A stretch of DNA of 40,833 bases from an uncultured Eubacteriales bacterium (GTDB taxonomy: Bacteria > Bacillota > Clostridia > Oscillospirales > Oscillospiraceae), in contig ONSQ01000005.1 of the NCBI GenBank assembly GCA_900320465.1, positions 1-40,833 on the forward strand, in the 5' to 3' direction. Of the stretch, positions 16,857 to 25,583 are shown piece after piece; within the stretch, counting starts at the first letter, position 1; the number at the start of each line of letters is the position of its first letter. The notes under the pieces are model-generated. The model was not told the DNA's origin. It saw only the letters and a list, made by a program, of their open reading frames with translations, and made no database searches. Made by a program: the position numbers and the translations under genes.

Positions 16857-18090
16857 CAGCAGGATCTTCTGGCTGATTATCGCTCTGATGGCCTCGCTTT
16901 CCCTCTGGATCTACGTGATCAGCCAGGACACCGAGGAATACAAGCAAACCTTCCGCGGCGTCAAGGTGGAGCTGGTGGGCGAGGATATCCTTCTCAACTC
17001 CCGGAATCTGGTCATAACCGGGCTGAATACCAACACCGTCACGGTCGAAGTATCCGGCCCGCGGCGTGTTGTCGGAACCTGGAGTTCGGACGATCTGGTA
17101 GCGCAGATCGACGTCAGTAAACTGACGCAGGCGGCGTATACCTCGCTGCAGTACACGGTCAAATATCCGGACGGCGTGGACAGCGGCGGCGTCAAGGCCA
17201 TTTCCAAGACCCCCGAGACCGTGAACTTTATGGTCTCGGCTCAGACAAGCAAGGTCATCCCCGTGTCCGGCAGCTTTGAAGGCAGCGTAGCGGAGGGCTT
17301 CACCGCCGAAACGCCGGAGTTTGAGCCCGCCACGATCACCGTATCCGGACCTGAGGCGTATCTGAAGAACATCAATCGCGCCTGGGTCGAATTCGGCGCC
17401 ATGGATGTTTCCAGCACCTACTCCACGGATATCGGCTTTACGCTCCAGGACGAGAACGGTGAGGAGTGCTCTACCACGGGGCTTAGCTTCTCTACCGACA
17501 CGATCCACGCCACGCTGCGCATCCTCGCGGTCAAGCAGATCCCGCTGACCGTCGATCTCATCGGTGCCGCCGGCGCGTCCACGGCCAACACCATCGTCAC
17601 TGTCGAGCCGGATTCCATTACCCTTGCCGGTGATACGGCCATTCTCTCCGGCCTGAATCGGATTTCGCTGGCCACCATCGATCTGAGTAATTTCGACGCC
17701 ACGTTCTCCAGTGATTATCGCATCGTCTATAACGACGGGCTGAAGAATCTATCGGGTATCAACGAAGCGCATGTGGAGGTCGAGATCATCGGTCTTGAGA
17801 CCCGCACATTCTATGTGCGAAACGAGAATATGACCTGCATCAATGTCACCGACGGCTACTCAGCTGAGGTTCTGTCCGAAAACCTTGCCGTTCGTCTGCG
17901 CGGCACGCCCGAGCAGCTGCAAAACGTCAAGAGCGAGAACATCCGCGCCGTGGCTGATTTGAAGGATTACAACACCTCTGTCGGGCAGTTCATGCCGCCG
18001 GTCAAGATTACGGTGGACGGATACTCCGATGTTGGAGCTATCGGGGATTACACCATTTCCATCGAAATCAGGAGGGAAACGGACGAATGA
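16822..18090 (+). CDS. cdaR: CdaA regulator CdaR (YbbR-repeat protein)
   Basis: A 422-residue membrane-anchored extracytoplasmic protein. One N-terminal membrane helix (IFWLIIALMASLSLWIYVI, about 13-31) is followed by about four YbbR beta-repeats of roughly 80-90 residues. Repeat hallmarks such as VEVSGPRRVV, ITVSGPEAYL and VRLRGTPEQL are visible. In Firmicutes CdaR binds CdaA and modulates its activity. The start at 16822 lies inside cdaA, with AAGGGGAAAAAC before it. glmM, its usual neighbour, is absent; rseC follows with a four-base overlap. Confidence 0.93.
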   Translation: MKKTSVMRKLYNSRIFWLIIALMASLSLWIYVISQDTEEYKQTFRGVKVELVGEDILLNSRNLVITGLNTNTVTVEVSGPRRVVGTWSSDDLVAQIDVSKLTQAAYTSLQYTVKYPDGVDSGGVKAISKTPETVNFMVSAQTSKVIPVSGSFEGSVAEGFTAETPEFEPATITVSGPEAYLKNINRAWVEFGAMDVSSTYSTDIGFTLQDENGEECSTTGLSFSTDTIHATLRILAVKQIPLTVDLIGAAGASTANTIVTVEPDSITLAGDTAILSGLNRISLATIDLSNFDATFSSDYRIVYNDGLKNLSGINEAHVEVEIIGLETRTFYVRNENMTCINVTDGYSAEVLSENLAVRLRGTPEQLQNVKSENIRAVADLKDYNTSVGQFMPPVKITVDGYSDVGAIGDYTISIEIRRETDE

Positions 18091-18491
18091 CACAGGAAGG
18101 AATCGTCACGCGCCTGTTTCCCCATGATATGGCTGAGGTTGCCGTGACTCGAATGACCGCCTGCGGCGGAAACTGCGGCAGCTGTGAGAGCTGCATGCTC
18201 CAGAGCGAGGTCAAGGCTATTGCCAAAAACCATGTCTCGGCCGAGCCCGGGCAGCGGGTTCTCATTGAAAGCCGTACCTCGGCGGTCTTTGGGGCCGTGT
18301 TTCTGGTCTATGTAATGCCCCTTGTTTGCTTTCTGCTGGGGTATGGCGCGGCCTATGCCGCCGGACTTAGAGAAGGGCTGTGCATCCTGTGCAGTTTTCT
18401 GGGACTGGCCTTTGGGGCGGTGCTGCTGGTGCTGACGCAAAGAGGAAACAAAAAAGCGTCGATCAGCTATGATATCACTAAAGTTCTTTGA
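18087..18491 (+). CDS. rseC: RseC/MucC-type SoxR-reducing family protein
   Basis: A 134-residue integral membrane protein of the RseC family. An N-terminal cytoplasmic domain carries a four-cysteine cluster (CGGNCGSCESC; Cys26, 30, 33 and 36). Two membrane helices follow (about 66-85 and 96-115). Family members accompany electron-transfer complexes (Rnf/Rsx) or sigma-E systems. No rnf gene is in this window, so the partner here is unknown. It overlaps cdaR by four bases (ATGA). Confidence 0.85.
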   Translation: MTQEGIVTRLFPHDMAEVAVTRMTACGGNCGSCESCMLQSEVKAIAKNHVSAEPGQRVLIESRTSAVFGAVFLVYVMPLVCFLLGYGAAYAAGLREGLCILCSFLGLAFGAVLLVLTQRGNKKASISYDITKVL

Positions 18492-18505
18492 ATGCGGAGG
18501 AAACC

Positions 18506-19384
18506 ATGATCAAAAGCATGACGGGCTACGGCAATGCCAAGGGCAAGGTCGGAGAACTGGAAATATCCGTTGAACTCAAAAGCGTTAACAATCGCTATTT
18601 GGACGCATCCGTGCGGATGCCGCGCAGTTTTCTCTTTGCCGAGGATGCTGTAAAGGCTGCCATTTCCCGGCATATTTCCCGCGGTAAGGTGGACATGTTC
18701 ATCAATGTGGACACTTCCGCTGCGGGCAATATGAACGTGAAAGTCAACGAGCCTCTTCTGCGGGGCTACATCGACGCTATCCAGAAGATTTCGGAAGAGT
18801 ATGGGCTTGCTAATGATCTGACCGCGCTGAGCGTCAGCCGCTTTCCGGATATCCTGATCGTGGAGAAAGAGGATCTTGACGCCGAAGCGATCTCTGACGG
18901 CATCGTTAATATCGTCGAACAGGCTCTGTGCGATTTTGACGCCATGCGCCTGCGTGAAGGTGAGCGTCTCTGCGCGGACGTGCTGGAAAAGCTGGGCACC
19001 ATCGAAGAACTGGTTTCCATCGTGGAGCGCGAATCTCCCAAGACGGTGGAAGCCTACCGCGCCCGGCTGCGCGATAAGATGACCGAGCTTCTCGGCACCG
19101 CGGGGATCGAGGAAAGCCGGATTCTGGCCGAGTGTGCGATTTACGCCGACAGAGTTGCGGTTGACGAAGAGACTGTGCGTCTGAGAAGTCATATGAGCCA
19201 GCTGCGAACCATGCTCAAGGGCTCCTCTCCCATCGGACGAAAGATCGATTTCCTCATTCAGGAGTTCAATCGCGAGGCCAACACCATCGGCTCAAAATGC
19301 CAGAACTCCGATATTGCCCATGTCGTGGTGGATCTGAAATCAGAGATTGAGAAGATCCGTGAACAGATCCAGAACATTGAGTGA
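18506..19384 (+). CDS. yicC: YicC family endoribonuclease
   Basis: A 292-residue YicC-type protein; the family has been shown to be endoribonucleases in E. coli and relatives. The N-terminal IKSMTGYGNAKG and the C-terminal stretch with SSPIGRKIDFLIQEFNRE and ANTIGSK are hallmarks of the two family domains. ATG 18506 was preferred over 18488 because GGAGG lies 5 bases upstream and the conserved N-terminus begins there. It sits immediately before remA and gmk, the standard Firmicute order. Confidence 0.93.
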   Translation: MIKSMTGYGNAKGKVGELEISVELKSVNNRYLDASVRMPRSFLFAEDAVKAAISRHISRGKVDMFINVDTSAAGNMNVKVNEPLLRGYIDAIQKISEEYGLANDLTALSVSRFPDILIVEKEDLDAEAISDGIVNIVEQALCDFDAMRLREGERLCADVLEKLGTIEELVSIVERESPKTVEAYRARLRDKMTELLGTAGIEESRILAECAIYADRVAVDEETVRLRSHMSQLRTMLKGSSPIGRKIDFLIQEFNREANTIGSKCQNSDIAHVVVDLKSEIEKIREQIQNIE

Positions 19385-19393
19385 GGATATGCC

Positions 19394-19660
19394 ATGAAGC
19401 TGATCAACATCGGGTTCGGCAATCTTGTCTCGGCAGAACGGATCGTATCCATCGTCAGCCCGGAATCTGCGCCAATCAAGCGCATGATCCAGGACGGACG
19501 GGAGCGCGGCCAACTTATAGACGCGTCCTTTGGACGCAGTACACGCGCCGTCATCGTGACGGACAGCGGGAACCTGATCTTATCCTCGCTGACGCCGGAG
19601 GCTCTGGCGCAGCGGGCAGAAGAGAAAAATAAAGAGGAAGCAGGACAAAAAAATGAGTGA
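19394..19660 (+). CDS. remA: RemA family regulator (DUF370)
   Basis: An 88-residue RemA/YlzA-like protein. In Bacillus subtilis RemA is a DNA-binding activator of biofilm-matrix genes. The [20 protein letters not shown] start and the [17 protein letters not shown] core are diagnostic. A charged tail ([14 protein letters not shown]) extends beyond the core. The gene overlaps gmk by eight bases and follows yicC by nine. Its targets in this organism are not visible. Confidence 0.93.
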   Translation: MKLINIGFGNLVSAERIVSIVSPESAPIKRMIQDGRERGQLIDASFGRSTRAVIVTDSGNLILSSLTPEALAQRAEEKNKEEAGQKNE

Positions 19661-20252
19661 AAAGGGAAGGCTGATCGTCGTCTCCGGGCCCTCTGGCGCA
19701 GGGAAATCTACCGTTGTCTTCAAAGCGATCGAGGGCAGGAAGGATATGTGCTTTTCCACATCCGTCACATCCCGCAAGGCTCGTCCCGGCGAGGTGGACG
19801 GAAGAGAGTATTTCTTTATCACACGTGAGCGCTTTGCCGAGATGATCGAAAACGACGAGCTTCTGGAGCACGCGGAATACGTGGGCAATTGCTACGGCAC
19901 ACCCCGCAAATTCGTGGAAGACAAGCTTGCCCAGGGCATGAACGTGGTGCTCGACATTGAAGTGCAGGGAGCCAGACAGGTCGCCGGCAAGATGCCGGAC
20001 GCCGTCAAAATTTTCGTGATCCCGCCCACGCTTGACGAACTGAAGAACCGACTTGAAAAGCGCGGAACCGAGACCGAGGAGAGCATTGCGGGCAGATTGA
20101 CGCGCGCCCGCGAGGAGTATGCGGAAGCGGACTTCTATGATTACATTGTCGTCAACGACACGGTGGATGAGGCCGCCCGCGAGCTCAACGCCATCCTGTT
20201 AGCGGAGAAATGCAGATTTCAGAACAGAGTACAGTATCTGAGAGAAATCTGA
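19653..20252 (+). CDS. gmk: Guanylate kinase
   Basis: A 199-residue GMP kinase converting GMP to GDP with ATP. The P-loop GPSGAGKST is at about residues 12-20. The GMP-binding segment [17 protein letters not shown] follows, with [12 protein letters not shown] further on. RLTRAREE gives the lid arginines. The length is typical. It lies in the conserved yicC-remA-gmk-rpoZ cluster. Confidence 0.97.
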   Translation: MSEKGRLIVVSGPSGAGKSTVVFKAIEGRKDMCFSTSVTSRKARPGEVDGREYFFITRERFAEMIENDELLEHAEYVGNCYGTPRKFVEDKLAQGMNVVLDIEVQGARQVAGKMPDAVKIFVIPPTLDELKNRLEKRGTETEESIAGRLTRAREEYAEADFYDYIVVNDTVDEAARELNAILLAEKCRFQNRVQYLREI

Positions 20253-20316
20253 TTTCCATATACCAACCCTTGCAAAATCAGTGCCGCGTAAGGCGGCAGA
20301 ATGGAGACTAATTATC

Positions 20317-20508
20317 ATGATGCTTTATCCCCCCGTATCCGAGCTTGTTGAAAAGATCGGCAGCCGTTACCAGCTTGTGAATCTCGTGGCCCGCCGCGCG
20401 CGCGTCATTTCGGCCGAGGCCGAAGAGAACGGCATCTCGCTGGATAAGAAGCCCGTGTCTTCCGCCATCGACGAGGTCTATACCGGCAAACTGGGCATTA
20501 AAAAGTAA
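20317..20508 (+). CDS. rpoZ: RNA polymerase omega subunit
   Basis: A 63-residue omega subunit that stabilises the beta-prime subunit. Visible motifs are the N-terminal MLYPPVSELVEKIGSRYQLV and the core VARRARVIS, followed by KKPVSSAIDEVYTGKL. ATG 20317 was chosen over a GTG at 20281, since the family begins just before the PPVSEL segment and GGAG at 20303 is positioned for it. In many clostridia coaBC separates rpoZ and priA; here priA follows after 21 bases. Confidence 0.93.
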   Translation: MMLYPPVSELVEKIGSRYQLVNLVARRARVISAEAEENGISLDKKPVSSAIDEVYTGKLGIKK

Positions 20509-20529
20509 GCACGACTGGGTGGTGGTTTC

Positions 20530-22779
20530 TTGCCGATCCGGATTGCAAAAATAGCGGTCAGCGCCGCCACATACAGTATAGACAAGCCCTATGATTATCT
20601 TGTGCCTGAGCCTTTAGCAGACAGCATCAGGGTGGGCTCTCGCGTCAGCGTTCCTTTCGGAAAGGGCAATCGGACGTGTGAGGGGGTCGTTCTCGCCATT
20701 GAACAGTCGAGCGAGATCGGCTCTCTCAAAAGCGTTCTTGCGTCTCTTGACCGGGAGAACGTTCTGACGCCGGCCCAGATCCGACTGGCGCTGTTTATGC
20801 GCGAACGCTTTTTCTGCACAGTGTACGACGCCGTTCGCGTCATGCTTCCGGCAGGCCTCTGGTTCGACGCCGAAGGCAGGCGCAAGGCCAATGACAAGAC
20901 CGTGGAGATCGCCTCTCTGGCGCTGAGCTCCGATGAAGCGGAAGCGCTTGTTGAGGCCAAAAGGCTTCGCTCACCGCAGCAGGCCGCGCTGCTGGATCTG
21001 CTGTGCTGCTTTGATTCTCTGCCTGTGCGGGACATGCTTGTGCACACCGGAGCCAAGCGCAGTTCTCTCGCGGCGCTTTGCAAAGCGGGCGCTGTGGAAT
21101 TGGGGGAGCGTGAAGTATATCGCCGCCCCAAAATCACGGCTTCGGAAATGCGGCCGCTGCCGACGCTCAATGAATCCCAGCAGCAGGCGTTCGACGGACT
21201 TCAAGCCCTCATCAAGGACGACAAGGCCAACGCCGCACTGCTGTTCGGCGTGACGGGAAGCGGCAAGACAAGCGTTTACATCCGCTTGATCGACTCTGTC
21301 CTGCAGCGCGGCCAGGGTGCGATCCTGCTGGTGCCGGAAATAGCCCTGACGCCGCAGATGCTGGAGACATTTTCGGCTCATTTCGGCGAGCAGATCGCCG
21401 TTCTGCACAGTTCTCTTTCCATCGGTGAGCGCTATGATGAGTGGAAGCGCGTCAAGCGCGGAGAAGCCCGGCTTGTCATCGGTACGCGCAGCGCGATTTT
21501 TGCACCGGTCGAGGATCTCGGCATCCTAATCATCGATGAGGAGCAGGAAGAAACCTACAAATCCGAAAATACGCCCCGCTATGACGCCCGGGAGATCGCA
21601 AAGTATCTCTGCGCCCGCTCCCGCGCTCTGCTGCTGTTCGGGTCTGCCACACCGCAGATCGTCAGCATGTACAGCGCGAAAAAGGGGAGCTACCATTACT
21701 TTGAGCTGAAAGAACGCTTCAACGAGCAGGAGCTTCCAAGCGTGGAGATCGTCGATATGAAGCGGGAGCTGCGGCGCGGCAACAACGGCGACATCAGCTC
21801 GCTGCTGCGTGACGAGCTGCAAAGCAACATTGAACGCGGTGAACAGAGCATTCTTTTCATCAACCGCCGTGGCGCCAGCAAGCTGGTCAGCTGCGGAGAG
21901 TGTGGCTTTACCTATCGATGCCCCAACTGCAGTGTCTCGCTTACCTACCACAGCGCGCGACGGCGGCTTATGTGCCACTACTGCGGGTATTCCCAGCGTG
22001 TGGACGCGGCCTGCCCCTCCTGCGGCGGAGAGCTTCGATATATCGGCAGCGGGACCCAGCATGTGGAGGAGGAGCTCCATGAACTGTTCCCGGAGACAGA
22101 GATCCTCCGTATGGATACGGATACCGTGGCGCCGGTGGGGTCTCATGAAAAGCTTTTTGATCGCTTTCGCAGTGAGAATATTCCGATAATGGTCGGGACG
22201 CAGATGGTCACCAAGGGACTGAACTTTGAGAATGTGACCCTGGTGGGCGTGCTCAATGCGGATCAGAGTCTGTATTCCGGCGATTACCGCGCCGGAGAGC
22301 GCAGCTTTTCCCTCATCACCCAGGTGGTCGGCCGCAGCGGACGCGGCAGCAAGCCCGGTAGAGCCGTAATACAAACCTTTACGCCGCAAAATCAGACGAT
22401 CCTCCAGGCTGCCCGCCAGGATTACGAGGATTTTTACAGTTCCGAAATCGAGCTGCGGAAGCTGCAGAACGCACCGCCTTTTGCAGATCGTTACACAATC
22501 ACCGCCTCGGGTGCTCAGGAAGAGCAGGTAGAATGGGCGATCCGCTATGTCTGTGATCTGCTTCGTCTATCCGCAGCGGAGATTCCCGGGACAGTCGTCC
22601 TCGGACCAGCGCCGCTTCCGGTGGTAAAGGTCAATAACCGCTTCCGGCACAGGGTGAATATCTACGGCATCGACAGCGCCGCCATCCGCAAGGCGGTATC
22701 CGCTGCCGTGATCGAGTGCAGCCGCGATAAGCGCTTTCGCTCCGTCAGCATTTTCTCGGATCACGATCCATCCGATTGA
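20530..22779 (+). CDS. priA: Primosomal replication restart helicase PriA
   Basis: A 749-residue SF2 helicase that reloads the replisome at stalled forks. A DNA-binding N-terminus is followed by Walker A LFGVTGSGKTSVY, motif II IIDEEQEETYKSE, and a zinc-binding insert with paired cysteines (CGECGF, CPNC, CHYCGY, CPSCGG). The C-terminal helicase lobe includes VTKGLNFENVTLVGVLNAD and QVVGRSGRG. Motif II is DEEQ rather than the usual DEEH. The start is TTG at 20530, with a GGGTGGTGG stretch upstream. Confidence 0.96.
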   Translation: MPIRIAKIAVSAATYSIDKPYDYLVPEPLADSIRVGSRVSVPFGKGNRTCEGVVLAIEQSSEIGSLKSVLASLDRENVLTPAQIRLALFMRERFFCTVYDAVRVMLPAGLWFDAEGRRKANDKTVEIASLALSSDEAEALVEAKRLRSPQQAALLDLLCCFDSLPVRDMLVHTGAKRSSLAALCKAGAVELGEREVYRRPKITASEMRPLPTLNESQQQAFDGLQALIKDDKANAALLFGVTGSGKTSVYIRLIDSVLQRGQGAILLVPEIALTPQMLETFSAHFGEQIAVLHSSLSIGERYDEWKRVKRGEARLVIGTRSAIFAPVEDLGILIIDEEQEETYKSENTPRYDAREIAKYLCARSRALLLFGSATPQIVSMYSAKKGSYHYFELKERFNEQELPSVEIVDMKRELRRGNNGDISSLLRDELQSNIERGEQSILFINRRGASKLVSCGECGFTYRCPNCSVSLTYHSARRRLMCHYCGYSQRVDAACPSCGGELRYIGSGTQHVEEELHELFPETEILRMDTDTVAPVGSHEKLFDRFRSENIPIMVGTQMVTKGLNFENVTLVGVLNADQSLYSGDYRAGERSFSLITQVVGRSGRGSKPGRAVIQTFTPQNQTILQAARQDYEDFYSSEIELRKLQNAPPFADRYTITASGAQEEQVEWAIRYVCDLLRLSAAEIPGTVVLGPAPLPVVKVNNRFRHRVNIYGIDSAAIRKAVSAAVIECSRDKRFRSVSIFSDHDPSD

Positions 22780-22790
22780 TACAAAAGAAA

Positions 22791-22811
22791 GGCCGGATTA
22801 AGCTCCGGTTT
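22791..22811 (+). terminator. Weak hairpin between priA and def
   Basis: CCGGA-TTAAGC-TCCGG, extended by two G-T wobbles, is followed by only three T residues. It may slow or partly end transcription after priA. It is too weak to call a full terminator. Confidence 0.3.
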
Positions 22812-22826
22812 AACAGGAGGAGCACT

Positions 22827-23330
22827 ATGGCTACCAGAAATATTGTGACAAAAGAAGAGCCTCTGCTCTATAAAAAGAGTCGTCCCGTCAAGAATTTTGA
22901 CGAAAGGCTGCATCAGCTGTTGGACGACATGGCCGAAACATTGCTGCAGTCCGGCGGCGTCGGTCTTGCCGCGCCCCAGGTCGGCGTTTTGCGCCGCGCG
23001 GTACTCGTCATCGAAACCAACGTGGAAGAAGGCGAGGAGGAAAAAATCATTGAGCTCATCAACCCTGAGATCATTGAATCCTCCGGCGAACAGCGCGGGG
23101 CCGAAGGCTGTCTGAGCTTTCCGGAGGAATACGGCATCGTCACGCGCCCCATGGACGTTACCGTCCGCGCGCAGGACCGTTTTGGCAAGGAATTCACCGT
23201 CAGCGGGACCGGATTGACCGCCCGCTGCTTCTGCCATGAGATCGACCATCTTGACGGCGTAGTGTTCACTTCGCTGTGCGAACGCATGCTCAGTGAAGAA
23301 GAACTGGAAAAAGGACAGATTGAGGAGTAA
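22827..23330 (+). CDS. def: Peptide deformylase
   Basis: A 167-residue metalloenzyme that removes the formyl group from nascent proteins. All three signatures are present: GVGLAAPQVG, EGCLSFP with the metal Cys, and HEIDHLDG (HExxH metal and catalytic residues). ATG 22827 was chosen because AGGAGG lies 6 bases upstream. An earlier in-frame ATG at 22776 would overlap priA. It pairs with fmt, which adds the formyl group to initiator tRNA. Confidence 0.97.
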   Translation: MATRNIVTKEEPLLYKKSRPVKNFDERLHQLLDDMAETLLQSGGVGLAAPQVGVLRRAVLVIETNVEEGEEEKIIELINPEIIESSGEQRGAEGCLSFPEEYGIVTRPMDVTVRAQDRFGKEFTVSGTGLTARCFCHEIDHLDGVVFTSLCERMLSEEELEKGQIEE

Positions 23331-23334
23331 GAAC

Positions 23335-24267
23335 ATGCGCGTTGTCTTTATGGGAACACCGGACTTCGCAGCCGCCTCGCTTCAGCGCCTGCTGGATGAC
23401 GGCTTTGACGTGGTCGGTGTTTTCACCCAGCCGGATAAGCCCCGCGGCAGGGGAATGGAATCTTCTTTTTCGCCTGTCAAGGAGATCGCCCTGGCTAACG
23501 GAATCAGCGTGTTTCAGCCGGAGAAAATGCGGGACGGCACCGCACTGGCCGCGGTCAAGAGCCTGCAGCCGGATATCCTTGCTGTGGTCGCTTACGGCCG
23601 CATCCTGCCGGACGATATTCTTGCTGTTCCTCGCTTCGGCGCCGTGAATGTTCACGGCTCGCTGCTGCCGAAATATCGCGGTGCCGCGCCTATCCAGTGG
23701 GCCGTGCTCAACGGCGATAGGGTCACCGGTGTGACCACCATGTACCTGGCCAGCGAAATGGACACCGGAGATACGATCTATACCGAGGAAACTCCCATCG
23801 GTGAATTTGAGACCTCCGGGGAGTTATTTGATAGGCTAAAGGTCATGGGCGCTGCGCTTCTGTCTCGCACGCTGCGGGATATCGAAGCGGGCTGCGCGCC
23901 CCGCACACCTCAGGACCACAGCAAGGCCAGCTATGTAAAAATGTTGGACAAGAGCATGTGTCCTCTGGACTTTTCCCGGGCGGCGCGCGCTGTAGTCAAA
24001 CAGATCTACGGACTGCAGCCCTGGCCTGTTGCCACCATGCAGATCGGCCGGGATGTGTTTCGCGTATTCTCTGCTGAATACGGAAGAGACGATATTTCCG
24101 CCGAGCCCGGCGAAATCCTCTCCACGGGAGAGAGAGGAATTGAAATCGCCTGCGGCGATGGCAAAAGCATTCTTGTCACCGAGCTGCAGGCTCCTGGCAA
24201 GAAGCGTATGCGCAGCGCGGATTTCCTCCGCGGCCGTAAGCTTGCGGGAGGGCGCGTCACGTGGTAA
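23335..24267 (+). CDS. fmt: Methionyl-tRNA formyltransferase
   Basis: A 310-residue enzyme that formylates Met-tRNA using 10-formyltetrahydrofolate. VVFMGTPDFAAASLQ at the start and VNVHGSLLPKYRGAAPIQWA hold the catalytic Asn-His region and the conserved SLLPKYRG loop. A C-terminal OB-like domain follows. ATG 23335 is used because GAGGAG, within the def stop region, stands correctly before it. The last bases overlap the rsmB GTG start. Confidence 0.97.
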   Translation: MRVVFMGTPDFAAASLQRLLDDGFDVVGVFTQPDKPRGRGMESSFSPVKEIALANGISVFQPEKMRDGTALAAVKSLQPDILAVVAYGRILPDDILAVPRFGAVNVHGSLLPKYRGAAPIQWAVLNGDRVTGVTTMYLASEMDTGDTIYTEETPIGEFETSGELFDRLKVMGAALLSRTLRDIEAGCAPRTPQDHSKASYVKMLDKSMCPLDFSRAARAVVKQIYGLQPWPVATMQIGRDVFRVFSAEYGRDDISAEPGEILSTGERGIEIACGDGKSILVTELQAPGKKRMRSADFLRGRKLAGGRVTW

Positions 24268-25583
24268 ACGCGCGTTATGCAGCCCTGCAGGTGCTTGAGC
24301 GCTGCCGAAAGGACGGCGCCTGGGTATCCGCGGTGCTCGACAGCGTGATCCGAAAGAACGAGCTGTCACACCGGGACGCGGCGCTGGTTTCGGCGCTGTG
24401 CCTGGGCGTTTTGCAGAACAGCAGTTATTTTGATTTTCTTATTTCCGCTTATTCCTCCACCAGGGCCGAGAAGCTGGAAAAGATAGTTCTGGACATTCTG
24501 CGCCTCGGCGTCTGTCAGCTTCTTCTTATGGACCGTATCCCGCAGCGTGCAGCGGTCAATGAGACGGTCGCACTCTGCGATCTGGCCAGGATGAGCCGCG
24601 CCAAAGCACTGGTAAACGCGGTGCTGCGCCGAGTGGCAGAGCATCTTACCGATCTGCCGGAGGTGCCGGAAAAGGGGAGTACGGCCTATCTCGCCACACG
24701 CTACTCACATCCGCTGTGGCTGTCGGAACGGCTCTGCGCCGAACAGGGCTACGAGTTTACCGAGGCTTTCTTTAACGCGAACAATCACACTCCTCCGCTG
24801 ACGATACAGATCAATACGCAGCGTGTTTCCGAACAGGAATATCTCTGCGCCCTGGATAATAAGGGCATCCGTTATACGTGTCCACCCTGGCCGGCGCATT
24901 GTGTGGCGATCGAAGGCTGCCCGGTGACGCTTTTACCGGGATATGACGAAGGACTCTTCTATGTTCAGGATCGCGCCGCCCGCATGGCCGTCGATCTGAT
25001 GGGGCTGAGAGAGGGCATGCGTGTCCTTGATGCCTGCGCAAGCCCGGGCGGGAAGAGCTTTGCAGCCGCCCTGAACATGAACGGGAAAGGCCAGATCCTC
25101 TCCTGCGATATCCATGAAAAAAAGCTCTCACTGATCCAAAGCGGGGCCCGCAGATTGGGGATTGATTGTATTCAGACTCGATGCCGCGATGCCAGACATG
25201 CGGATGATTCGGAGAAGAACGCTTATGACGCCGTGATCGCCGATGTACCCTGTTCCGGTCTTGGTGTTATGGCAAAAAAGCCGGAGATCCGCGGTAAAAA
25301 GGCAGAAGAGCTGCGCTCCCTGCCTGGGATCCAGCTTCAGATTCTGGACGCGCTTTCAAGCTGTGTCAAGCCGGGCGGTATTCTTCTTTACTCCACCTGC
25401 ACGATACTGCCGGATGAAAACGAGGGCGTGGTACGGAGCTTTCTGGACAATCATCCGGATTTTCATCTCTGCGCTTTTTCAATTGGAGAGAAATCGGTCC
25501 CAGCGGGCTATTATACTTTTTATCCCCATGTGGACGGAACTGACGGCTTTTTTGCGGCAAAGCTGATAAAGGACATTTCATGA
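24261..25583 (+). CDS. rsmB: 16S rRNA m5C967 methyltransferase RsmB
   Basis: A 440-residue rRNA cytosine-5 methyltransferase. The N-terminal NusB-like helical domain (about 1-140) includes VNETVALCDLAR and KALVNAVLRRV. The Rossmann methyltransferase carries the SAM motif DACASPGGKSFAAA, the DVPCSGLGV loop and the catalytic YSTCTILPDENE cysteine. The start is GTG at 24261, overlapping fmt by seven bases. Position between fmt and rlmN is the usual clostridial order. Confidence 0.95.
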   Translation: MVNARYAALQVLERCRKDGAWVSAVLDSVIRKNELSHRDAALVSALCLGVLQNSSYFDFLISAYSSTRAEKLEKIVLDILRLGVCQLLLMDRIPQRAAVNETVALCDLARMSRAKALVNAVLRRVAEHLTDLPEVPEKGSTAYLATRYSHPLWLSERLCAEQGYEFTEAFFNANNHTPPLTIQINTQRVSEQEYLCALDNKGIRYTCPPWPAHCVAIEGCPVTLLPGYDEGLFYVQDRAARMAVDLMGLREGMRVLDACASPGGKSFAAALNMNGKGQILSCDIHEKKLSLIQSGARRLGIDCIQTRCRDARHADDSEKNAYDAVIADVPCSGLGVMAKKPEIRGKKAEELRSLPGIQLQILDALSSCVKPGGILLYSTCTILPDENEGVVRSFLDNHPDFHLCAFSIGEKSVPAGYYTFYPHVDGTDGFFAAKLIKDIS

